Shown: piece by piece, positions 43,562-52,112 of the stretch | Layout of the letters: each line of letters starts with the position of its first letter | Numbering within the stretch: the first letter of the stretch is position 1 | Assembly (NCBI GenBank): GCA_946886565.1 | Contig: CAMPIX010000013.1 | Location: 1 to 64,000, forward strand | Reading direction: 5' to 3' | DNA: 64,000 nucleotides | DNA from: an uncultured Altererythrobacter sp. | GTDB lineage: Bacteria; Pseudomonadota; Alphaproteobacteria; Sphingomonadales; Sphingomonadaceae | Position numbers and translations under genes: made by a program | Notes under the pieces: model-generated | Told to the model about the DNA's origin: nothing | What the model saw: only the letters and a program-made list of their open reading frames with translations | Database searches by the model: none

Positions 43562-44119
43562 CTAGTTGTCGAGCTCGTCCAGCTTTTTCTGCATCTTCGC
43601 CATCTGCTCGCGCAGGGCGGCGATCTCGGCTTCCTGTGTAGACTCGCGCGGCGGGGCGCCCTGCTTCGCGCCCGGGATGAACGCCTCGGTCGCGGCGCGC
43701 ATCATCGCCATGTTGGTCTCGGCGATCTTGGCGAAGGGGTTGTTGCCCATCCCCTCGCGAAACGCCTCCTGCAACTTGGACTGGTTCTTGCGGAAGTTCG
43801 CCATGCTCGCTTCGAGATAGCTCGGCATCATCGCCTGCATCGAGTTGCCGTACATCGAGATCAGATCGCGCAGGAAACTGACCGGCAGCATCTGCTCACC
43901 GCCGCTCGATTCCTCTTCCATGATGATCTGGGTCAGGATGGCGTGGGTGATGTCGTCGCCCGTCTTGGCGTCGACAACCTGAAACTGCACGTCCTCACGG
44001 GTCATCTTCGCAAGGTCATCGAGCGTGATGTAGCTCGAGGTGCCGGTGTTGTAGAGCCGCCGGTTGGCGTACTTCTTGATGATGATCGGATCGCCCGCCT
44101 TGGTCTGGTTCCTGGCCAT
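43562..44119 (-). CDS. phaR: polyhydroxyalkanoate synthesis repressor PhaR
   Basis: A 185-residue regulator. The N-terminal DNA-binding domain has IIKKYANRRLYNTGTSSYITLDDLAKM (PHB/PHA accumulation regulator), followed by the PHB_acc domain and a C-terminal coiled coil (EAEIAALREQMAKMQKKLDELD). PhaR binds both DNA and PHA granules, repressing phasin genes and often itself. ATG 44119 is chosen because homology begins at MARNQTKAGDPIIIKKYANRRL; a longer frame exists. A CTGC-N4-GCAG site lies 28 bases upstream of this ATG. No pha biosynthetic genes are in the window. Confidence 0.92.
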   Translation of the reverse strand: MARNQTKAGDPIIIKKYANRRLYNTGTSSYITLDDLAKMTREDVQFQVVDAKTGDDITHAILTQIIMEEESSGGEQMLPVSFLRDLISMYGNSMQAMMPSYLEASMANFRKNQSKLQEAFREGMGNNPFAKIAETNMAMMRAATEAFIPGAKQGAPPRESTQEAEIAALREQMAKMQKKLDELDN

Positions 44120-44146
44120 CGTATGTCCCGAAATGCTGCGCTCTTG

Positions 44147-44158
44147 CTGCATTAGCAG
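44147..44158. promoter_or_regulatory. TGC-rich site upstream of phaR, probable autoregulatory operator
   Basis: CTGC (44147-44150), a four-base spacer ATTA and GCAG (44155-44158) form a dyad, followed by a second TGC-rich stretch at about 44159-44176. PhaR proteins of other bacteria are described as binding paired TGC-rich sequences of the CTGC-N3/4-GCAG kind, so self-regulation is likely. Confidence 0.55.
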
Positions 44159-44201
44159 GTGCAGCATGTGCAGCGCAACATGACGTGCCCGTAACGCGGC
44201 G

Positions 44202-45242
44202 CTATCTGCGAAACCGCCGCCCCAGCGTGGTGAGCAGTTCGTATTGCGAGAGCCCGCTCGTCTGGGAAATCCGGGGGAGATCGAATGGCACGTCGAGCCA
44301 GTCGCCCTCGCGCACCTCGGGCGCTTCGCGCAGATCGACTACGATCATGTCCATCGACACTTTCCCGAGCAGAGGAAGCCGCGCCTCGCCGAAGCGCAAT
44401 TCGCCGCCCGGCCCCCGGCTGCGCAGGAACCCGTCGGCATAGCCGAGCGAGACGATACCTGCGCGCATCGGCTCGCGGGCGGTGAACGTCGCGTTATAGC
44501 CGACGCTGTCGCCGGGCGCGAGCTGCCGCACCTGGATCAGCGCGGCCTGCGGGAACGCGACCTGGCGGATTTCACCCGCCAGTTCGCCGCGCGGCACGCC
44601 GCCGTAGAGCGCGAGGCCGGGCCGCGTAAGGTCGAACGCGAAGTCCGGCCCGAGCGCGATGCCCGCGCTGTTGGCGAGGCTGCGGCGGCGCGCGGGGATC
44701 GCGTCGCAGACGTGCCGGAAGCGTTCGAGCTGCTTGGAGTTGAGCGCACTGTCCTCGTCCGCCGAAGCGAGGTGCGACATGAGCACGTCGATATCGAGCG
44801 CGGCGATCGCGGGGTCGCCGATATCGGCGAGCGGCACGCCGAGCCGGTTGATCCCGGTATCGACCATCAGGTCGCAGCGCCCGCCGCCGCCTTCGCCCCA
44901 CAGGCACGCCTGCGTCACGCTGTTGATCACCGGCTTGACGCCCATCGCGCGGGCATAGGCGGCGTCCTGCGCGTGGATCGGACCATGCAGGACCGAAAGC
45001 TGCGCAGGATCGACATGGCGGACGACGTCTGCGACCTCGCTCCAGTGCGCGACGAAGAAATCGCGCGCTCCCGCGTCGCGCAGAACGGGAACCGCCTTGT
45101 CGACGCCGAGCCCATAGGCGTCGGCCTTCACCGCCGCGCCCGCGCGCGCCGTGCCCGACATCGCGTCGAGCACGCGCCAGTTCGCGGCGAGCGCGTGTTC
45201 GTCCAGTCTCAGCCGCAGTGTCGGCGGCGGTAGCTCAGGCAT
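44202..45242 (-). CDS. alr: alanine racemase
   Basis: A 346-residue PLP enzyme interconverting L- and D-alanine for cell-wall synthesis. Lys39 in AVKADAYGLG binds PLP; RxGxxLYG-like RPGLALYGG, the catalytic tyrosine region SVGYNATF and the second-domain MDMIVVDL are present. Residues 1-230 form the TIM barrel and the rest the beta domain. ATG 45242 overlaps the transporter stop by eight bases; a longer frame upstream lies inside the transporter and was rejected. The whole protein is slightly short for Alr but complete. Confidence 0.94.
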   Translation of the reverse strand: MPELPPPTLRLRLDEHALAANWRVLDAMSGTARAGAAVKADAYGLGVDKAVPVLRDAGARDFFVAHWSEVADVVRHVDPAQLSVLHGPIHAQDAAYARAMGVKPVINSVTQACLWGEGGGGRCDLMVDTGINRLGVPLADIGDPAIAALDIDVLMSHLASADEDSALNSKQLERFRHVCDAIPARRRSLANSAGIALGPDFAFDLTRPGLALYGGVPRGELAGEIRQVAFPQAALIQVRQLAPGDSVGYNATFTAREPMRAGIVSLGYADGFLRSRGPGGELRFGEARLPLLGKVSMDMIVVDLREAPEVREGDWLDVPFDLPRISQTSGLSQYELLTTLGRRFRR

Positions 45243-46869
45243 CGTCTTGAAAGTCTCTCGGCGGTCCGTCTGGAATGCCCCACCATGCGACCACGACCCC
45301 GAACGCGACCACTGCCCAAGTGTACCACAGCCCGGCATAAACGTCGCCGGTGCGCGCCACGATGATCCCCGAAATCAGCGGCAGGAACCCGCCGAGATAA
45401 CCCGCGCCGATATGGTAGGGGATCGACATCGAGGAATAGCGTATCTGCGGCGGAAACATCTCGGCCAGCAGCGCCGCGACCGAGCCGTAGGTCAGCGCCG
45501 ACAGCCCGCCCAGGCACAGCAGCAGCGCAACGATCCCGATGACGTTGATCAGCGGCGGCGACTGGCGCGCGAAATCGAAGCCGCGCGCTTCGAGCGCCGT
45601 CAGCAATCCGTCGCGCCGCGCCGCACCGTCCTCCATCCACACGCGGGGAAGCGCCACGCGCTCGCCTCCGACTGTTAGCGCCAAGGCCTCGGCCTGTTGC
45701 ACGGTATAGCTCACCCCGTTCGCGGTCAGCGTCTCGAGCAGCTTGCCGCAATCGCTCTGTTCGCGGTCGAACAGTTCGGCGAAGGGATCGGTGGTGCACC
45801 GCGCGCCGGACACCACCACCGGGTTCGCGGCGGAGGCTTCGGCGAGCCCCGGATTGGCGAGCTTGCCCATCCCCCAGAAGATCGGGAACAGCAGCAGCAG
45901 CGTCAGCAGCGCGCCCACGATGATCGGCTTCTTGCGCCCGACCCGGTCGGACCAGCGGCCGACCACGAGATAGAACCCCATCGCGATCAGCCCGGCGGCG
46001 AACAGGATCAGCTCGACCAGTTGCTCGTCCATCCGCATCGGCCCGCGCAGGAACGACAGGCCGGAGAAGAACGCGGTGTACCAGATCGTCGTCAGCACGC
46101 CGGTGATCCCGAACAGCGCGACGAAGATGCGCTTCTTGTTGCCGGGATAGCTGAAGCTCTCTGCAAAGGGATTGGCGGCGGTCTTCCCCTCCGCCTTCAT
46201 CGCCTGGAACACCGGGCTCTCGTCGAGCTTGAGGCGCATCCACAGCGAAATCGCGAGCAGCACGATCGAGAGCAGGAACGGCAGGCGCCAGCCCCAGGCT
46301 GCAAATTCCTCCGCGGGGATCATCAGGCGGCAGGTCAGCACCACCGCGATCGAGAGCACGAACCCGCCGACCACACTCGCCTGGATATAGCTGGTGTAGT
46401 AGCCGCGCTTCTCGGGCGGTGCGTGCTCGGCGACGTAGATCGCTGCGCCGCCGTATTCGCCGCCGAGCGCGAGACCCTGAAGAATGCGGAACCCGATCAC
46501 GATGACCGGCGCCGCGATGCCGATGCTCGCCGCGCTGGGGATCATCCCGACGCCCGCGGTGGCGACGCCCATCAGGGTCACAGTGACGAGGAAGGTGTAC
46601 TTGCGCCCCAGCCGGTCACCCAGAAAGCCGAACAGGATCGCACCCAGCGGCCGGAACCCGAAGCCGACCGCGAATCCGGCCCAGACGAGCAGAATCTGCA
46701 GCGTCTCGTTCCCGCTCGGGAAGAACGCCGCGCCGATCAGCCCGGCGAGCGTGCCGTAGATGAAGAAATCGTACCACTCGAAGATCGTGCCGGCGGAAGA
46801 CGCCGCGATCACGAGCCGGATTTCCTTGTCGGTCGGTTCGCGTTGCGCCGCCGCTGCCTTCTCAACCAT
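45235..46869 (-). CDS. MHS-family (ProP-like) major facilitator transporter with a periplasmic insert
   Basis: A 544-residue transporter with twelve helices. The MHS signatures EWYDFFIYG, GFGFRPLGAILFG followed by GDRLGRK, and FRILQGLALGGEYGGA are clear. Family members carry proline/betaine, dicarboxylates or similar metabolites with H+. Unusually, residues about 336-438 form an insert between helices 9 and 10, which should face the periplasm; it contains Cys358 and Cys374. Without it the length would be the normal ~440. The substrate cannot be given. It is followed by alr with an eight-base overlap. Confidence 0.88.
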   Translation of the reverse strand: MVEKAAAAQREPTDKEIRLVIAASSAGTIFEWYDFFIYGTLAGLIGAAFFPSGNETLQILLVWAGFAVGFGFRPLGAILFGFLGDRLGRKYTFLVTVTLMGVATAGVGMIPSAASIGIAAPVIVIGFRILQGLALGGEYGGAAIYVAEHAPPEKRGYYTSYIQASVVGGFVLSIAVVLTCRLMIPAEEFAAWGWRLPFLLSIVLLAISLWMRLKLDESPVFQAMKAEGKTAANPFAESFSYPGNKKRIFVALFGITGVLTTIWYTAFFSGLSFLRGPMRMDEQLVELILFAAGLIAMGFYLVVGRWSDRVGRKKPIIVGALLTLLLLFPIFWGMGKLANPGLAEASAANPVVVSGARCTTDPFAELFDREQSDCGKLLETLTANGVSYTVQQAEALALTVGGERVALPRVWMEDGAARRDGLLTALEARGFDFARQSPPLINVIGIVALLLCLGGLSALTYGSVAALLAEMFPPQIRYSSMSIPYHIGAGYLGGFLPLISGIIVARTGDVYAGLWYTWAVVAFGVVVAWWGIPDGPPRDFQDDA

Positions 46870-46901
46870 CCGGCTTCCCCATCTCCCAGGTGCGGGACGA
46901 C

Positions 46902-47339
46902 TTAGCCAGACTGCGTTTCCTTGGAAAGCGCCGCGCGCGCGGCTCTCCACGGCAGCAGGATCGCGCCGTGCCGGCCCGGGCGGGATTGCGCCGCGGCGAT
47001 CGCCTCGATCCCGGGCCAGTCGGGCAGCGAACCGCCGCCAAGCCAGTCGGAAACCTCGCACTCGGCCCGCTCGATTTCGGCGGATGACTTGCCCGGCGCG
47101 CCGCGCGCGAAAATCGCCGCAGCCGCCTGGCCGACGGCGCAGGCCGACACCCGCAAACCAACCGTGTCGATCGCCCCGCCGGACGACAGTGCGAGATCGA
47201 GCGCGATCGTGCTGCCGCACGTGCGCGAAACCGCCTCGCCGCTCGTCGTCGGGCGATTGAGCGGCGGATAGTCCGCCAGCACGACCGCCAAGGCGAGCAT
47301 TTCGGCGGTGTAGAGCGGCGATGCCTCGCGTTCGGCCAC
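46902..47339 (-). CDS. IscU/NifU-like iron-sulfur cluster scaffold
   Basis: A 145-residue protein of the NifU N-terminal fold. The three cluster-binding cysteines appear in RTCGST (Cys41), SACAVGQ (Cys67) and AECEVSDW (Cys94), with the spacing of IscU-type scaffolds. GTG 47339 shares a base with the cvpA stop (TAGTG), so it is translationally coupled to cvpA. No other suf or isc genes are nearby; it may be a specialised scaffold. A longer frame inside cvpA was discarded. The C-terminal part is shorter and less conserved. Confidence 0.82.
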   Translation of the reverse strand: MAEREASPLYTAEMLALAVVLADYPPLNRPTTSGEAVSRTCGSTIALDLALSSGGAIDTVGLRVSACAVGQAAAAIFARGAPGKSSAEIERAECEVSDWLGGGSLPDWPGIEAIAAAQSRPGRHGAILLPWRAARAALSKETQSG

Positions 47340-47860
47340 TATTCGCCTTCGGCCGCGCTCTCTTCGCGGAGCGCGGCGCGGCGCGCGTGTATCATCTCGA
47401 CCAGCGCGTCGCTGCTGGCGTTGACCACCGGATAGGTCCGCGCGGTGGTGATCCACGCGGGGCGCCCGGCCACGCCCCAGATCGTGTCGTAGCCTAGCAC
47501 CAGCAGCGAGAACGCCAGCACCACGATGATCGCCCCCTTGATCGCGCCGAAGCCGAACCCGAGCACGCGGTCGATCGGCCCGAGCATCGAGACGCGAGAC
47601 GCCTGCCCCATCCGGCCCGCGATCAGCTTCATCGCGGCATAGGGGATCAGCAGCAGGAGAGTGAACGCGAAGACCGCCGCCCCGGTCGGGCTGCCGAGGT
47701 AGGGTTCAATCGCGGCAGTGAGCGGCGTGTGCAGCGCGCGGATCGCGAACAACGCCAGGATCCACGCGGCGAGCGACAGCACTTCCTGCACGAAACCGCG
47801 CATGAAGCCGCCGACCGATGCCACGCCGACGATGATGAGAACGATAAGATCGAACGCCAT
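47339..47860 (-). CDS. cvpA: CvpA family inner-membrane protein
   Basis: A 173-residue membrane protein with four helices: FDLIVLIIVGVASVGGFMRGF, a region around VLSLAAWILALFA, AAVFAFTLLLLIPYAAMKLI and GAIKGAIIVVLAFSLLVLGY. The GxxRGFxxE/QEVxxL pattern near residue 20-30 and LGFGFGAIKGAI are typical of CvpA, linked to colicin V production and envelope integrity. The tail is charged. It lies between the scaffold gene and radA in one direction, a common order in alphaproteobacteria (radA-cvpA). Confidence 0.92.
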   Translation of the reverse strand: MAFDLIVLIIVGVASVGGFMRGFVQEVLSLAAWILALFAIRALHTPLTAAIEPYLGSPTGAAVFAFTLLLLIPYAAMKLIAGRMGQASRVSMLGPIDRVLGFGFGAIKGAIIVVLAFSLLVLGYDTIWGVAGRPAWITTARTYPVVNASSDALVEMIHARRAALREESAAEGE

Positions 47861-47873
47861 ATGCCGCGCAGAA

Positions 47874-49250
47874 TTAGGAGCCGCCCATTACCCGGTCAAC
47901 GAGATTGGCGAGCTGCTTGACGGCGCGGTAGTTAAAGCCGCCTGAATGGCCATTCCCGCCGTTGTCGTCCTCGGGGCCGAAGCCGCTGTCGAACCCGAGC
48001 TTGGCGGATTCGCGCAGACGCAGCGAGGAATGCGCCACCGGGCGGACTTCGCCGGCGAGCGAGACTTCGCCGAACCACACGCTCTTGCCCGGCAGCGGCC
48101 GGTCGGCGAGCGCCGAGACCAGCGCGGCGGCGACCGCAAGATCGGCCGCCGGATCGGTCAGCCGATAGCCGCCCGCGACGTTGAGATAGACCTCGGCCGA
48201 ACTGAAATTGAGCCCGCAGCGCGCCTCGAGCACCGCGAGCAGCATCGCCATGCGCCCGTTGTCCCACCCCACCACCGCGCGCCGCGGGGTCGCGCCGCTC
48301 TGCAACCGCACGATCAGCGCCTGAACCTCGACCAGCACCGGGCGCGTACCCTCGAGCGCGGGGAACACCGCGCTGCCCGCGAGCGGCTCGTCGCGCCCCG
48401 ACAGGAACAGCATCGAGGGGTTGGCTACTTCCTCCAGCCCCTGCCCCGCCATCGCGAACACGCCGATCTCGTCGACCGGCCCGAAGCGGTTCTTGAGGCT
48501 GCGCAGGATGCGGTACTGGTGGCTGCGTTCGCCCTCGAAGCTCATCACCACGTCGACCATGTGTTCGAGCACGCGCGGGCCGGCGATCGAGCCGTCCTTG
48601 GTGACATGGCCGACCAGGACCAGCGCCACGCCGTTCTCCTTGGCGTAGCGGATCAGCTCGAACGCGCAGCCGCGCACCTGGCTGACGGTGCCGGGTGCGC
48701 CCTCGATCGTGTCCGAATGCATCGTCTGGATCGAATCGATCACCAGCAGCGCGGGCGGCGCCATGCCGCCGAGCGTGGTCAGGATGTCCCGCACCGAGGT
48801 CGCCGCGGCGAGCCGGATCGGCGCATCGGCCAGCCCGAGCCGCGACGCGCGCAGGCGCACCTGCCCCGCCGCTTCCTCGCCGCTGACGTAGACCGCATCG
48901 CCGCCGGCCTTCGCGACTTTCGCCGCGGCCTGAAGCAGCAAAGTGGACTTGCCGATGCCCGGATCGCCGCCCATCAGGATCGCCGAACCGGGCACCAGCC
49001 CGCCGCCCAGCGCGCGGTCGAACTCGGCCAAGCCAGTGGTGCGCCGTTCCAGCGCCTCGCCCGGCGTGTCGAGTGGTTCGAACACGACCTGCCGCCCGCC
49101 GCTCGAAAGGTCGTGCTTCTGCGAGAACACCGTCGCCGGAGCGTCTTCGGCGAGCGTGTTCCACTCCGCGCAGTCGGGGCATTGCCCCTGCCAACGGTGC
49201 GAAACGGACCCGCATGCCTGACAGACGTAGCGCTTCTTGGACTTGGCCAT
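47874..49250 (-). CDS. radA: DNA repair protein RadA
   Basis: A 458-residue RecA-like ATPase that helps branch migration in recombination. The N-terminal zinc finger has Cys10, Cys13, Cys24 and Cys27. Walker A GGDPGIGKST is about 94-103; the RadA KNRFG motif is in LKNRFGPVDEIGVF; the C-terminal Lon-like domain follows (about 285-458). ATG 49250 opens MAKSKKRYVCQACG, the canonical start; an extended frame was rejected. A perfect LexA-type box lies 17 bases upstream, suggesting SOS control. The gene diverges from a patatin-like gene. Confidence 0.95.
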   Translation of the reverse strand: MAKSKKRYVCQACGSVSHRWQGQCPDCAEWNTLAEDAPATVFSQKHDLSSGGRQVVFEPLDTPGEALERRTTGLAEFDRALGGGLVPGSAILMGGDPGIGKSTLLLQAAAKVAKAGGDAVYVSGEEAAGQVRLRASRLGLADAPIRLAAATSVRDILTTLGGMAPPALLVIDSIQTMHSDTIEGAPGTVSQVRGCAFELIRYAKENGVALVLVGHVTKDGSIAGPRVLEHMVDVVMSFEGERSHQYRILRSLKNRFGPVDEIGVFAMAGQGLEEVANPSMLFLSGRDEPLAGSAVFPALEGTRPVLVEVQALIVRLQSGATPRRAVVGWDNGRMAMLLAVLEARCGLNFSSAEVYLNVAGGYRLTDPAADLAVAAALVSALADRPLPGKSVWFGEVSLAGEVRPVAHSSLRLRESAKLGFDSGFGPEDDNGGNGHSGGFNYRAVKQLANLVDRVMGGS

Positions 49251-49266
49251 CCCCCGCCGATAAACG

Positions 49267-49281
49267 GAACATTTATGGAAC
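49267..49281. promoter_or_regulatory. alphaproteobacterial LexA (SOS) box upstream of radA
   Basis: GAAC-ATTTATG-GAAC at 49267-49281 is, on the radA strand, GTTC-CATAAAT-GTTC, a perfect match to the direct-repeat SOS box GTTC-N7-GTTC with a typical AT-rich spacer. It lies 17 bases before the radA ATG and 41 bases before the divergent patatin gene. Confidence 0.7.
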
Positions 49282-49321
49282 GCAATTGCCAAGGCGGCGA
49301 TAGCTCGGCACAAGGCGCGCG

Positions 49322-51631
49322 ATGCGGCAGAAGGAACTGAGGATCGCGCTCGTCTGCTATGGCGGGGTCAGCCTGGCCGTATACATGCACGGCGTGACCA
49401 AGGAGATCTGGAAGCTCGCCAGCGCCAGCCGCGCGTTTCACGCAGGCGATCCCCCGGCCGACGGGGTGCAGGGCGTCTATCGCGAGCTGCTCGAGACGAT
49501 CCAGGCGCAGCACGCGCTCCGGCTGCGGGTGTTGCCCGACATTCTCAGCGGGGCGAGCGCGGGCGGAATCAACGCGGTATTTCTTGCGCAGGCGATCCAT
49601 TCGGGCCAGTCGCTCGAGCCGCTGACGGAGCTGTGGCTGACCACAGCAGACGTCGAGCGGTTGACCGACCCCGAGGCCGAACCCGTCTGGCGCTTCGCCA
49701 AGTATTGGGCGCAGCCGATCGCCTGGTGGCTGCTCAAACGCCCGGGCAATGCGGTGTCCGAAAGCGTCGCGCCCGAAACGCAGGCCGAGGTGCGGCGCAA
49801 GGTTTCGGCGTTCATTCGCGGCCGCTGGTTCGAGCCGCCCTTCTCCGGCATCGGCTTCTCGCGCCTGCTTTACGACGCGCTGGCGGCGATGGCGGATGCG
49901 CCCTGCGGCAAACCGCTGCTGCCGCCCGGGCACCCGATCGACCTGATGGTGACGGCGACCGACTTTCGCGGACACATGGAACTGCTTCGGCTCAACAGCC
50001 CGCCGGTGGTGGAGGAGAGCGAGCACCGCCTGCCGGTCGGCTTCCGCGCGCGCACGCCTGCGTTGCAGGGCGATGGCCTGGCCGATCCGCTCGAACTCAC
50101 TTTCGCCGCGCGCGCCACTGCGAGCTTTCCCGGCGCATTCCCCCCGCTGCGGCTCGACGAGATCGATCTGCTCGCGCGCGAACGCAAAGCGGCGTGGGCC
50201 ACGCGGCAGACCTTCCTCGACCGCGTGATGCCGGTGAACATGCGGCAGGGTACGGCCGAGGCGATTTCGCTGATCGACGGCTCGGTGCTGGTCAACAAGC
50301 CGTTCGAAGGCGCGATGAAGGCGCTGCGCGGGCGCCCCGCCCAGCGCGAGGTGGATCGGCGCTTCGTCTACATCGATCCCCGGCCGGACCGAAGCGGATC
50401 GATCCGCGAGCAGGCCGGCGAGCCGGTCGGGTTCTTCGGCGCAATCTTTGGTTCGCTCTCGACGATCCCGCGCGAGCAGCCCATTCGGGACAATCTCGAA
50501 GTGCTCGAGCGGCAGTCGCACGAAGCGGAGCGGCTCAGCCGGATGATCGCCGCGCTACGCCCCGACGTCGAGGCGGCGGTCGAAAAGCTGTTCGGGATGA
50601 CTTTCTTCCTCGACAGCCCGACGCCGCGGCGGCTCCATGCCTGGCGCGCCAAGGCGCAGCAGGCGGCGGCCGAGCGCGCCGGATACGCATTCCAATCCTA
50701 CGCGCAGGCCAAATTCACGGGGATCGTCGAGAGCCTCGCCGAGCTGGTTTTCGACGCCGCGCCGGAACTCAAGCTGCCCGATGCGCGCCCCGTTGCGGCG
50801 CGGCTGCGTGCGGCCCTGGGCGAGCGCGGGCTGGATAGCCTCTCGGCCCCGTCGGGCGGCGCGAAGGAGGAGGCGATCGCTTTCTTCCGCGCGCACGATG
50901 TGAGCTTTCGGGTGCGCCGCTTGCGGCTTCTGGCGCGCCGTCTGTCGCGCGAATGGGACGCCGATCCCGAAATCCCCGACGCCGCGGTCGAGAGTGCGCG
51001 CGAAGCGATCTACGAGATCCTCGCGCTCTATTTCACGCGCGAGGCCGGCGAACAACTGGGCGACGATTTTGCGGCGCTCGCAGCGAAAGCGCTCGAAGAC
51101 CCGGCCGCGGTCCTGGACGCCCTTGCGGCGCGGCGGCTGCTGCCCGAAGTCGACGAGTTGGCCGAACAGATGCTCGCCGAGGCGCTCGAGCGGATGCCGA
51201 AGAACCTGCGGCGGCTCATGTTGCTGACCTACCTCGGCTTCCCGTTTTACGACGTCGCCACGCTGCCTCTGATGCGCGACGAAGCACTGACCGAGTTCGA
51301 CCCGATCAAGGTGGACCGCATCAGCCCCGACGACGCGCGCTCGATCCGCGAAGGCGGTACGCGCGCCACGCTGCGCGGAATCGAATTCTACAACTTCGGC
51401 GCTTTCTTCAGCCGCGCTTACCGCGAGAACGACTATCTGTGGGGCCGCCTGCACGGCGCCGAGCGGATGATCGACCTCGTGTGCTCGACGATCGAGGGGG
51501 CGCCGGCATTCGATCCGGCCGAGTTCAAGCGGCGCATCTTCCTCGCGGTGCTGGATGAGGAGGAAAGCCGCCTGCGCGCCGATCCGGCGATGCTGGAGCG
51601 GATACGCAGCGAGATTCTGCGCACCGAATAA
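49322..51631 (+). CDS. patatin-like phospholipase family protein
   Basis: A 769-residue protein. The patatin domain occupies about 1-340: the oxyanion loop CYGGVSLAVYMHG, the nucleophile Ser79 in GASAGG, and the catalytic Asp319 in LIDGS. The C-terminal 400 residues are helical and carry a conserved extension found in this long-form family (DUF3376-like). These are Ser-Asp dyad lipid acyl hydrolases. No signal peptide or membrane helix is seen, so it is probably cytoplasmic or peripheral. It lies divergently from radA, with the LexA box between them. Confidence 0.87.
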   Translation: MRQKELRIALVCYGGVSLAVYMHGVTKEIWKLASASRAFHAGDPPADGVQGVYRELLETIQAQHALRLRVLPDILSGASAGGINAVFLAQAIHSGQSLEPLTELWLTTADVERLTDPEAEPVWRFAKYWAQPIAWWLLKRPGNAVSESVAPETQAEVRRKVSAFIRGRWFEPPFSGIGFSRLLYDALAAMADAPCGKPLLPPGHPIDLMVTATDFRGHMELLRLNSPPVVEESEHRLPVGFRARTPALQGDGLADPLELTFAARATASFPGAFPPLRLDEIDLLARERKAAWATRQTFLDRVMPVNMRQGTAEAISLIDGSVLVNKPFEGAMKALRGRPAQREVDRRFVYIDPRPDRSGSIREQAGEPVGFFGAIFGSLSTIPREQPIRDNLEVLERQSHEAERLSRMIAALRPDVEAAVEKLFGMTFFLDSPTPRRLHAWRAKAQQAAAERAGYAFQSYAQAKFTGIVESLAELVFDAAPELKLPDARPVAARLRAALGERGLDSLSAPSGGAKEEAIAFFRAHDVSFRVRRLRLLARRLSREWDADPEIPDAAVESAREAIYEILALYFTREAGEQLGDDFAALAAKALEDPAAVLDALAARRLLPEVDELAEQMLAEALERMPKNLRRLMLLTYLGFPFYDVATLPLMRDEALTEFDPIKVDRISPDDARSIREGGTRATLRGIEFYNFGAFFSRAYRENDYLWGRLHGAERMIDLVCSTIEGAPAFDPAEFKRRIFLAVLDEEESRLRADPAMLERIRSEILRTE

Positions 51632-51641
51632 CGAAACGCCC

Positions 51642-52112
51642 TTAGCGCGAGAGTTCGGCCACCAGTGCGCGGGCCGCGGTCGTCACGTCGTCCCAGGTAT
51701 ATTCGAACAGCTCCTCCCCGCCGTGATACGGATCGCTGACGCTTGCGCCCTCGCGACCCGGAACGAGGTCGAGCAAGAGCGACATTCTGGCCGGCGCGCC
51801 CGCCGGCGCCATCGCGCGCAGGTTGGCGAGGTTCTGATCGTCCATCGCGAAGATATGGGTGAAGCGCGTGAAATCCTCGGTCACGACCTGCCGCGCGCGC
51901 AAGCTCGCGATCTCCACACCGGCGGTGCGCGCGACTTCCTGCGCGCGGGGATCGGGGGGACGGCCCACATGCCAGTCACCGGTGCCCGCCGAATCAATCT
52001 CGACCCTCAGCCCGGCGCGTTCCGCTTCCGCTCGAAAAGCCGCTTCGGCCAGCGGCGAACGGCAGATGTTGCCGAGGCAGACGAACAGGACCGCGGGCGG
52101 CCGTTCGCTCAC
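51642..52112 (-). CDS. low-molecular-weight protein-tyrosine phosphatase
   Basis: A 156-residue cysteine phosphatase. The P-loop VCLGNICRS carries Cys12 and Arg18 (CX5R), and the general acid Asp is in VSDPYHGG. Bacterial members dephosphorylate tyrosine kinases of polysaccharide export or arginine-phosphorylated proteins. GTG 52112 overlaps the dnaJ stop (GTGA), so the two genes are coupled, a common pairing in sphingomonads. A longer antisense frame through dnaJ was ignored. Confidence 0.9.
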   Translation of the reverse strand: MSERPPAVLFVCLGNICRSPLAEAAFRAEAERAGLRVEIDSAGTGDWHVGRPPDPRAQEVARTAGVEIASLRARQVVTEDFTRFTHIFAMDDQNLANLRAMAPAGAPARMSLLLDLVPGREGASVSDPYHGGEELFEYTWDDVTTAARALVAELSR

